NCBI RefSeq assembly: GCF_002086635.1
Contig: NZ_MVHD01000017.1
Coordinates: 1 to 64,000 of the forward strand
Length of the DNA stretch: 64,000 bases
Source: Mycobacterium alsense
GTDB lineage: Bacteria; Actinomycetota; Actinomycetes; Mycobacteriales; Mycobacteriaceae
Reading direction: 5' to 3'
The notes below the pieces were generated by a model. That model did no database searches. It saw only the letters and a program-made list of their open reading frames with translations, and had not been told where the DNA came from. Shown in pieces: positions 26,718 through 33,942 of this stretch. The position numbers were made by a program, and so were the translations under genes. How positions within the stretch are numbered: position 1 is the first letter of the stretch; every line of letters begins with the position of its first letter.

Positions 26718-28145
26718 CTACCTCGTCGACGGCGCCGTGGCCTCCAGGTGCGACCGCATCCGGATCACCGCCAGTTCCCTGTCGCCGGTGAGCAGCGCGT
26801 CGGCGATGCCGCGATGCGCGGGCTCGACGTCGGTCGGCCGGGACAGCTCGCGCACGGCGGGGTCCGCCTCGGCCAGTTGGGAAAAGAACAACCAGCTCAG
26901 CCGCATCGTCACCCGGTGCACCAACTCGAGCGCCGGGTTGGCGGTCAGGGTGGCCAGCAGCGAGTGGAAGTCGTTGCGCTGCTGGAAGGCCCGATAGAAC
27001 CCGATCTCCGACTCGGTGCGCAGGGAGCGCTCGATCGCGTCGGCCGACGCCGGCACCGAACCGCCCGCGACGCGTTCCACGATCGCCAGCTCCAGCCCGG
27101 TGCGGACCTCGCCGATGTGCTGCGGGCCCACACCGCGGCGCCGCAGGTAGATCGCCATGATGTCGGTCAGCGCCGACGCGTCGGGGGCGGCGACGAACAG
27201 CCCGCCGCCCGGGCCGCGGCGCATCAACGCGATCTGGTGGTATTCGAGGATGCGCACCGCCTCGCGCAGCACCGCGCGGCTCGCCGAATGTCGTGCCATC
27301 AAAGTGGCTTCGGCGCCGACGAATTCGCCGGGCCGCATACCCGAGCCGATGATGTCGGCGAACAGGTCGCGCGCCAGCGCCTCTCCCCGCTTGTCTCCGA
27401 TCGCGCCCGCCAGCGCCGTCGAGGCATCGAGCCGCTGAACGGTCGCCGGCTGGTCGCGGATGAAGTCGGCCTCGGCGGCCAGGTGGCGCCGCATCCGGTC
27501 GCGCGCCAATCCCGGATTCGCGGCGAGCACCGCGGCGGCGATGCCTTCGTGGGCGCGATGCGATTCACGACGAACCTTGGGGGACAGCGCGGATGGGTCG
27601 CTGAAGTAGTAGTTGCTGACGCGGTTGAGGATCTCGACGAACAGCTCGAGGACCGGGTTGTGGGTCATCGCCGCGAGGCGCGCGTGCAACAGCCGGTAGT
27701 GGATCGGCTCGCCCGCCGACTCTTCGCGCAGGGTCTGGCGGATCGCCGCCATCGCGCTCTCGTCGAGCCGCTTCGCCGCGATCTCGGCGACGAGCGCCTC
27801 GAGCACCTCGCGGGTGTCGAACACCGCGTCGAGCGTGGCATCGACCCGGAGCAGATAGAGGATCACCGGGCCGATCACGGTGTCGATATCGGGCTCGTCG
27901 ATGACCAGCCCGCCGCCCGGTCCCCGGCGCATGCGCGCGACGCGCTGGTGCTCGACGAGCCGGATGGCCTCGCGCAGCACGGCCCGGCTGACCCCGTAGC
28001 GTTCGAGCAGTTCGGCCTCGGATCCGAGGATTTGGCCCACCGGCCAACCCAACTCGACGACGTCGGTGATGATCTGCTCCGCGGCGCGACCGGCGAGCTT
28101 GGCCCGGCGGGAATCGATCGGCGGGGCGATCGCTAGCGGGTTCAC
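26718..28145 (-). CDS. Tandem-duplicated GntR/FCD regulator
   Basis: 475 aa, twice the usual GntR length. Module 1: winged helix about 20-88 with SRAVLREA at 53-60 and MRRGPGGGL at 72-80, then a helical FCD domain to about 235. Module 2: winged helix about 255-322 with the identical SRAVLREA at 289-296 and MRRGPGGGL at 308-316, then a second FCD domain. The chain thus carries two DNA-binding and two ligand domains, a built-in dimer. GTG start lies 4 bp after the enoyl-CoA hydratase stop, so they share a transcript. It probably controls the surrounding acyl-CoA genes. Confidence 0.93.
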   Translation of the reverse strand: MNPLAIAPPIDSRRAKLAGRAAEQIITDVVELGWPVGQILGSEAELLERYGVSRAVLREAIRLVEHQRVARMRRGPGGGLVIDEPDIDTVIGPVILYLLRVDATLDAVFDTREVLEALVAEIAAKRLDESAMAAIRQTLREESAGEPIHYRLLHARLAAMTHNPVLELFVEILNRVSNYYFSDPSALSPKVRRESHRAHEGIAAAVLAANPGLARDRMRRHLAAEADFIRDQPATVQRLDASTALAGAIGDKRGEALARDLFADIIGSGMRPGEFVGAEATLMARHSASRAVLREAVRILEYHQIALMRRGPGGGLFVAAPDASALTDIMAIYLRRRGVGPQHIGEVRTGLELAIVERVAGGSVPASADAIERSLRTESEIGFYRAFQQRNDFHSLLATLTANPALELVHRVTMRLSWLFFSQLAEADPAVRELSRPTDVEPAHRGIADALLTGDRELAVIRMRSHLEATAPSTR

Positions 28146-28149
28146 CGTG

Positions 28150-28983
28150 CTACCGGTAAACCGGTGGCCCGTTGCGGCGCGGGGCGGCGCGGCGCTCGGC
28201 GAGGGGCGGGTTGCCGATGTGGGTGTAGGCCATGCCGTTCTGCAGGGCCATCGAGCGGGTCATGTCTAGAGATTCCCATATCGCGCGGATGGTGCCCTGG
28301 ATTGCCGTCGGGTTGCGCGCGGCGATGTCGGCGGCGATCCGGTGGGCGCGATCCCGCAGTTCGTCGCGGGCCACCACCTCGGAGACCAGCCCGATGCGCA
28401 GGGCGGTGGCCGCACTGATGCGCTCTTCGGTGCCCATCAGGGCCCAGCGCAGCACCTCGCCGAGGGGCACGCCGCGCTTGAGCATGCCGATCGGCTCGAG
28501 GGCCGACACGATGCCGCCGTTGGCGTGCGGATCGAAGAACTCGGCCTCCTCGGCGCAGATGATGATGTCGGACTCGTTGAGCAGGTACTGCCCGCCACCG
28601 GCGACCATCCCCTGCACCGCGGTCACCACCGGCTTCCAGCAGTGGTGATGGAGCTTGGGCGCGATGATCACGCCGGGGTCGATGCTGTTCCAGACGTTGG
28701 GCTTGAGAAACCAGCCGGGGTCGCCCTTGACGTCGACGCCCGTGCAAAACGCCCGATCGCCGTTGGCCCGCAGCACGACCGCGAAAATGTCGTCGGTGTC
28801 GCGCACGGTCTGCCAGGCCCAGGCCAACTCGGATGCCATGCGGCCACTGACGGCGTTCATCGCATCCGGACGGTTCAGGGTGATGGTCGCGACGTGCTCG
28901 GCGACCTCGAACTCGATGTCCCCGAGCGCGATTGCGTCGTGGGTTCCGTCGTTCGCGCCATGTTGAGGGGTAGCGGAAATCAT
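28150..28983 (-). CDS. Enoyl-CoA hydratase/isomerase (EchA/crotonase family)
   Basis: 277 aa. Crotonase motifs: VATITLNRPDAMNAVSGRM, AFCTGVDVKGDPGWF (oxyanion-hole segment) and VTAVQGMVAGGGQYLLNESD. The active-site region is not the canonical Glu/Glu pair, so hydratase, isomerase or hydrolase roles all remain possible. ATG 28983 lies 7 nt after a -10-like TACACT on the minus strand, suggesting a leaderless mRNA. It is followed by the tandem GntR regulator with a 4-bp gap. Confidence 0.88.
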   Translation of the reverse strand: MISATPQHGANDGTHDAIALGDIEFEVAEHVATITLNRPDAMNAVSGRMASELAWAWQTVRDTDDIFAVVLRANGDRAFCTGVDVKGDPGWFLKPNVWNSIDPGVIIAPKLHHHCWKPVVTAVQGMVAGGGQYLLNESDIIICAEEAEFFDPHANGGIVSALEPIGMLKRGVPLGEVLRWALMGTEERISAATALRIGLVSEVVARDELRDRAHRIAADIAARNPTAIQGTIRAIWESLDMTRSMALQNGMAYTHIGNPPLAERRAAPRRNGPPVYR

Positions 28984-28998
28984 AGAAATCAGTGTACT
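28984..28998 (-). promoter_or_regulatory. Leaderless promoter candidate carrying AGTACACTGATT
   Basis: On the minus strand TACACT (28996-28991) is followed by seven bases (GATTTCT) and then the ATG of the enoyl-CoA hydratase, the normal distance between a -10 box and a transcription start. Translation would begin at or near the first nucleotide, a frequent arrangement in mycobacteria. The 12-base core at 28987-28998 is identical to that at 4046-4057. Confidence 0.45.
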
Positions 28999-29041
28999 AA
29001 TAAATCGGAACCGCTGATACGTGAATGCGAGGAAGTTCGAT

Positions 29042-29149
29042 ATGGGCCGTCTGGACGGGCGTGTCATCGTGGTGACCGGTGTCGGGCGCGGCCGCGCGCT
29101 CGCGGGTGCGGCGCCGTGTTCGCGGGTGCGACCGGCTTCGCGGAAGTAG
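29042..29149 (+). pseudogene. Remnant N-terminus of a short-chain dehydrogenase
   Basis: 35 codons ending at TAG. The reading MGRLDGRVIVVTGVGRGRAL is a typical SDR beginning, with a beta strand and a TGxGRGxG-like nucleotide loop in which two residues seem lost. It then decays to GAAPCSRVRPASRK. No downstream SDR body follows; the P450 starts 7 bp later. I read it as the stump of an SDR gene removed by internal deletion. Confidence 0.6.
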
Positions 29150-29155
29150 GCACCG

Positions 29156-30394
29156 ATGAGAGTAACGATGTCCAAAGCCGTTGGCGCATTGGAGTCCACC
29201 GATCTCGACGCCCAACAGATGCTCGACGATCCGCACGCCCGGTTCGCCTACCTGCGAGCGAACGCACCGGTGTCCTGGGCGACGGCCCGGGGACTGCTGC
29301 AGGGCAAGGGCGGCTACCTGCTGACCCGGTACGACGACGTCATGCTGATCCACAGCGACGAGCGGTTCTCCACCGACGTGATGAAGAACTCCCCGGCGGG
29401 CAAGTTCATCTGGTTGTTGCCGCCGAGTCTGCGGATGCTGGCCCAAACCATGGTGTTCAAGGACGATCCGGACCACAAGCGGTTACGCACGCTGGTGCAC
29501 AAGGCCTTCACCCCGAAGCTGGTCGCCACCATGTCGACCGACATCACCAAGATCGCCGAGCAACTCGCCGACGAGGTGGCCGCCAAGCGTCAGGTCGATC
29601 TGGTCCACGAGTTCGCGATCCGGCTCCCGCTCGCGGTGATCGCCACCATGCTCGGGGTCGCCGACGAGGACCGCGACATGTTCCACGCGCTCGTGGAGAA
29701 GATGGGCAACCAGCAGGGCAACCTGGTGCGCAGCTACCTGACCGCGCGCAAGCTCGCCAAGCTTTTCGAGGCGTTGATCGAGGACCGCCGGCTGCACCCG
29801 GACGAGGGCCTGATCGCCGAACTGGTCCGCGCCAGCGAGGGCGCCGACCGGCTGACGCACCGCGAGCTGGTGTCGATGGTGTTCCTGCTGCTGCTGGCCG
29901 GCCATGACACCACGGCCAACCTGATCGGCAGCAGCGTGCTCGCGCTCATCGAGAACCCCGATCAGCTGGAGCTGCTGCGCCGTCAGCCGGAACTGTTGGA
30001 GACCACCGCGATCGAGGAGCTGTTGCGCTTCACCTCACCCGTGGCCGACGGCGCGGCGCGGTTCGCCACCGAGGACCTGGAGATCGGCGGGATGCCGATT
30101 CCGCGGGGATCGCAGCTCCTCGGCGCGATCACCTCGGCCAACCGGGACGAAGCGGTGTTCGACAACCCCGATGCAATGGATCTGACCCGTAAACCCAACA
30201 AGCACTTGGCGTTCGCCTTCGGCGTCCACTACTGCCTCGGCCATCAGCTGGCCCGATTGGAAGGCCGCACCGCCATTGCGACATTGATGCAACGCTTCGG
30301 CAACTGGGAGCTGGCGGCACCGCGGGAAAGCCTGCACTACAAGCCCACGGTGTCCCTGCGAGGACTGACGGCACTACCGATACGGATGTACTGA
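29156..30394 (+). CDS. Cytochrome P450
   Basis: 412 aa. I-helix LLLLAGHDTTANLIGSSVLA, K-helix EELLR, and the heme loop AFAFGVHYCLGHQLARLEGR with Cys360 as the iron ligand. ATG at 29156; a second ATG four codons on (29168) is equally possible. It opens a tightly packed plus-strand operon of acyl-CoA metabolism genes, so it probably hydroxylates the substrate that the operon degrades. A ferredoxin and reductase must come from elsewhere, perhaps the ferredoxin at 17.5 kb. The CYP family number cannot be given from this. Confidence 0.95.
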   Translation: MRVTMSKAVGALESTDLDAQQMLDDPHARFAYLRANAPVSWATARGLLQGKGGYLLTRYDDVMLIHSDERFSTDVMKNSPAGKFIWLLPPSLRMLAQTMVFKDDPDHKRLRTLVHKAFTPKLVATMSTDITKIAEQLADEVAAKRQVDLVHEFAIRLPLAVIATMLGVADEDRDMFHALVEKMGNQQGNLVRSYLTARKLAKLFEALIEDRRLHPDEGLIAELVRASEGADRLTHRELVSMVFLLLLAGHDTTANLIGSSVLALIENPDQLELLRRQPELLETTAIEELLRFTSPVADGAARFATEDLEIGGMPIPRGSQLLGAITSANRDEAVFDNPDAMDLTRKPNKHLAFAFGVHYCLGHQLARLEGRTAIATLMQRFGNWELAAPRESLHYKPTVSLRGLTALPIRMY

Positions 30395-30395
30395 C

Positions 30396-31667
30396 ATGAC
30401 ACAGACCGATTCCGCCAGAGACTTCGATCACGCCATCAAGGATGACGACATCGAACGGGCCAAATTGTTGCTCGGCCTGGACGCACCGACCAGCATCGAC
30501 GAGTTCCTCCGCCAGGCAACGCCGGACAATATCCGCAACTTCGCCTGGGGTTACGGCGACGACAATCCCTTGTTCGCCGATCCCGACTACGGGGTGCACA
30601 CGCGATGGGGCGGGCAGATCGCACCGCCGATGATCATGTCGGCGCTGTCGCGCAAGATGCTGGGCGATCCGATTCCCGACGACATCCGCAAGGCCACCAG
30701 GGGGCTGTTCTCCGGCGTGCACATGTTCGTCTCCGGGCAGCACACCGAGTGGTTCCGGCCGGTGCGCCCGGGCGACGAACTGTTCGGGTTCGGTGGCCTG
30801 GAATCGATCGAGGAGAAGACCAGCGAATTCGCCGGCCGGTCGATCATCCGCATCCTGCGCTCGGTGCGGGTCAACCAGCACGCCGAAATCGTCGCGATCG
30901 CCCGCGTCATCCTCATCGCCACCGAGCGAAAGCAATCGCGCGAGCGTGGCAAGTACATGAAGATTCAGCCGGCGACCTACACCGACGAGCAGATCGCCGA
31001 GATCGACGCGATCTACGCCGCCGAGGGCCCCCGCGGCAGCACGCCGCGCTACTACGAGGACGTTCAGGTCGGCGAACAGCTGCCGAAGATGGTCAAGGGC
31101 CCGCTGACCCTGACCGACGTGATCTGCTTTCACGCCGGCGGTTACGGATTCGGCCCTTACGGCATCGCCGGTGCGCGGATCGGCTACAAGAACCGCCAGC
31201 GCGTCCCCAAGTTCTACATCAAGAACGCCGCGGGCATACCCGACGTCGCGCAGCGCCTGCACTGGGAGAACGAATGGTCGCAGTCGATCGGCAACCCGAT
31301 GGCCTACGACTACGGGGTGATGCGGGAGTGCTGGCTGACCCACTACGTCACCGACTGGATGGGCGACGACGGCTGGCTGATCCGCCAGCACGACGAGATG
31401 CGCAAGTTCAACTACATCGGGGACACGTCCTTCATCACCGGCGAGGTCGTCGCCAAGCGCGTCGAAAACGGCAACGCGGTGGTCGATTTGGAGTTCCGGG
31501 CCACCAACCAGCGCGGCGAAGTCACCGCGCCGGCGACCGCGACGGTCGCCCTGCCCAGCCGCGAGCTCGGGCCGGTGCGCCTGCCCACGCCGGACGAGGA
31601 CCTGGCCCGCAAGGCCGTCGCGATGATGCAGCGCCACAACGAGTTGTCAGGCAAGTCTGGCCGGTGA
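30396..31667 (+). CDS. Double hot-dog acyl dehydratase (FAS1-like + MaoC)
   Basis: 423 aa, two hot-dog halves. The N-terminal half resembles the FAS1-like dehydratase domain (FLRQATPDNIRNFAWGYGDD, RWGGQIAPPMIMSAL, HTEWFRPVRPGDELFGFGGL). The C-terminal half is MaoC-like (ARYYEDVQVGEQLPKM region, CFHAGGYGFGPYGIAGARIG and FIGDT-type NYIGDTSFITGEVVAKR). Hydration or dehydration of an enoyl-CoA is expected. It starts 1 bp after the P450 stop and overlaps the following EchA gene by 4 bp. Confidence 0.85.
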   Translation: MTQTDSARDFDHAIKDDDIERAKLLLGLDAPTSIDEFLRQATPDNIRNFAWGYGDDNPLFADPDYGVHTRWGGQIAPPMIMSALSRKMLGDPIPDDIRKATRGLFSGVHMFVSGQHTEWFRPVRPGDELFGFGGLESIEEKTSEFAGRSIIRILRSVRVNQHAEIVAIARVILIATERKQSRERGKYMKIQPATYTDEQIAEIDAIYAAEGPRGSTPRYYEDVQVGEQLPKMVKGPLTLTDVICFHAGGYGFGPYGIAGARIGYKNRQRVPKFYIKNAAGIPDVAQRLHWENEWSQSIGNPMAYDYGVMRECWLTHYVTDWMGDDGWLIRQHDEMRKFNYIGDTSFITGEVVAKRVENGNAVVDLEFRATNQRGEVTAPATATVALPSRELGPVRLPTPDEDLARKAVAMMQRHNELSGKSGR

Positions 31668-32515
31668 GCGCCGGCGCCCCGCGGGTCCTCGACACCGGGA
31701 CCGACACGGTTACCGCCGAGATCGCCGACGGGGTCGGTGTCATCACCCTCAACCGGCCCGAGCGGCGCAACGCCCTGCACGCCGAGATGTACGAGGCGGT
31801 GCCCCGGCTGCTGGAGCGGTACGCCGGCGACGACGCCGTCGGCAGCGTCCTGATCACCGGTGCGGGATCGGCATTCTGCGCCGGCGGCGACGTGCGCGAC
31901 GGGGGATCGCGGCCCGCCGACCCGGTGGGCGAAGACGCCGAGGCGGACGTGCGCAGCCGGGCCGCGGCGCTGGCCCGCAACGCGCGGATGGTGCAGTTGC
32001 TGCACGAGATTCCGAAGGTGACGATCGCGGCGCTGCCCGGCGCCGCGGTCGGCGCGGGCATGAGCATCGCGCTGTCGGCGGACCTGCGCATCGCGGCCCG
32101 CTCGGCGCGCCTGATTCCCGGCTGGGGCAGGCTGGCGTTCTCGGGCGACTTCGGCGGGGCGTGGTTTTTGACCCGGCTGGTCGGGCCGTCCGTCGCCCTG
32201 CAGCTGCTCGTCGACGGCAGCCCCATCGACACCGATCTGGCGATGCGGCTCGGCCTGCTCAACCGGGTCGTCGACGACGCCGACCTGAGGTCGGCCGCCC
32301 TGGAGTGGGCCGCCGAGATCGCCGCCGGCCCCACCGGTGCCTGGGCCGGGGTGAAGGCCAACATCGCGGAGGCGCAAGAACTTCCGCTGGCACAGGCCCT
32401 TCTCGGCGAAAGCGAGCGAATGGTCCGGTGCGCGACGTCGGACGAGCATCGCGCCGCGGTACGCGCCTGGCTGGACGCCGCCACCCGACGAGCCGCCGCG
32501 AAGGGCGACAGATGA
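31664..32515 (+). CDS. Enoyl-CoA hydratase/isomerase (EchA family)
   Basis: 283 aa from GTG 31664 overlapping the previous TGA. Crotonase blocks are GVGVITLNRPERRNALHAEM, FCAGGDVRDGGSR, KVTIAALPGAAVGAGMSIAL and a C-terminal helical part. The insertion of about 20 residues after the DVRDGGS loop is common in this family. It is part of the P450-led operon and gives a second hydratase-type enzyme in addition to the MaoC protein, so the two probably act on different intermediates. Confidence 0.9.
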   Translation: MSAGAPRVLDTGTDTVTAEIADGVGVITLNRPERRNALHAEMYEAVPRLLERYAGDDAVGSVLITGAGSAFCAGGDVRDGGSRPADPVGEDAEADVRSRAAALARNARMVQLLHEIPKVTIAALPGAAVGAGMSIALSADLRIAARSARLIPGWGRLAFSGDFGGAWFLTRLVGPSVALQLLVDGSPIDTDLAMRLGLLNRVVDDADLRSAALEWAAEIAAGPTGAWAGVKANIAEAQELPLAQALLGESERMVRCATSDEHRAAVRAWLDAATRRAAAKGDR

Positions 32516-33942
32516 GCGAGGCGGGGCGCGAGATCGCGCCCGACCTGCAGCAGTGGATCGCCGCGGTGACCGGGGCGCGGGCGGTCGACGTCAGGCAGGT
32601 CGCCGGTGGCGCCAGCCGCGAGGCCTGGTTCGTCGACGCGCACACCGACGGCGAAGTGCGCCAACTGTTCCTGCGCTACGACCGTCGCGCGCCCGACCCG
32701 TACAGCGCCTTTCACCCGCTGCACGTGGAAGCGCAGATCATGGCCGAGCTGCATCGCCACGGCGTCACGGTGCCGGCGGTGGTGGCGGTGCACCCCGAGC
32801 AGCAGGCGGTCCTGCTGGAGAGGGTGGGCGGCGCGACGTGGTTTCGCCTCATCGCCGATCCCGACGAGCAGGTCCGCACCGCCCAGGACTTCATCGCCAA
32901 GCTGGCCTATCTGCACCGGCTGGACCCGCACGACTTCGCCATTCCCGCTCTGGGACCCGTCCGCGCGGTGCGGGAGCACGTGCACGACGAGATCGCCGCG
33001 ATTCGCCGGCGGCTCAACAAGCATCGGCGCCCCGCGCCGCTGCTGTTGTACTGCGCCGACTGGCTGGAACGCAACGTGCCCGACTACGACGGACCCACGG
33101 TGCTCGTGCAGGGCGACACCGGGCCGGGCAACTTCATGTACGACGCCGGCCGCGTCACCGCGATCGTGGACTGGGAACTCGCCCACTACGGCGATCCGAT
33201 GGACGACATCGCCTGGCTGTCGCTGCGCACCGTGCAGGATACGTTCACCGATTTCGCATCCCGGCTGGCCGAATACGAAAAGCTGTCGGGGCACCAGATC
33301 GACGGAAGCCGGGTCTGGTACTACCGGCTGTTCGCCGAAACCCGTTTGGCGTCAATGAATCCCAGCGGCATCGACGCGCGCGCCGCCCTGCCGGCCGACT
33401 CGCCGGACGCGGGCAACCGCCTGATCTACGGCATGTTGCACCGGCGACTGCTCGTGGAGGCGCTGGCGCACGTGATCGGCCTGCCCGACGTGAGCGTCGA
33501 GATGCCCGGCGCGGAGCAGTCCTCGCCCTACCAGGCGGTGTACGACGCCACCGCGTCCGCCCTCAGGGCCGCCGCCGAGCGCAGCGGGGACGCGCTGGCG
33601 CAACGCTACGTCAAAGGCGCCGCCCGCCTGGTGAAGTACCTCGCCGAGGTGGATCGCATCGGCGCGGTGATCGACCGGCAGGAGATCGCCGAACTCGCCG
33701 CGTTGTTGGGCAGCACACCGGCGTCGCTCGAGGCGGGCCGGTCGGCGCTCGCCGAGCGGGCGGGCCGCGGCGAGCTGGACGACCGCGCCTATGTCACGCA
33801 GCTGTGGCGCGGCATCAAACGCGACGACTATCTCATGCGGGCGGCGTCCGGCGCCCTGCGCAATCGAACCTGGCCACCTCTGAGCACGCGAGGAGATGAA
33901 CCCCAGTGGGCATCGCAATCACCGAAGACCACCGCGAACTAG
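32512..33942 (+). CDS. APH-family phosphotransferase, ACAD10/11 kinase-like
   Basis: 476 aa from ATG 32512 (ATGA overlap). Protein-kinase-like APH fold: VRQVAGGASREAWFVDA (nucleotide loop region), VLVQGDTGPGNFMYDAG (Brenner-type catalytic loop in which the usual His is Gln) and VTAIVDWELAHYGDPMDDIA with the metal-binding Asp. Such proteins next to or fused with acyl-CoA dehydrogenases include the kinase half of human ACAD10 and ACAD11. An extra C-terminal helical region of about 130 residues follows. The gene overlaps the next FadE by 37 bp. Confidence 0.88.
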   Translation: MSEAGREIAPDLQQWIAAVTGARAVDVRQVAGGASREAWFVDAHTDGEVRQLFLRYDRRAPDPYSAFHPLHVEAQIMAELHRHGVTVPAVVAVHPEQQAVLLERVGGATWFRLIADPDEQVRTAQDFIAKLAYLHRLDPHDFAIPALGPVRAVREHVHDEIAAIRRRLNKHRRPAPLLLYCADWLERNVPDYDGPTVLVQGDTGPGNFMYDAGRVTAIVDWELAHYGDPMDDIAWLSLRTVQDTFTDFASRLAEYEKLSGHQIDGSRVWYYRLFAETRLASMNPSGIDARAALPADSPDAGNRLIYGMLHRRLLVEALAHVIGLPDVSVEMPGAEQSSPYQAVYDATASALRAAAERSGDALAQRYVKGAARLVKYLAEVDRIGAVIDRQEIAELAALLGSTPASLEAGRSALAERAGRGELDDRAYVTQLWRGIKRDDYLMRAASGALRNRTWPPLSTRGDEPQWASQSPKTTAN

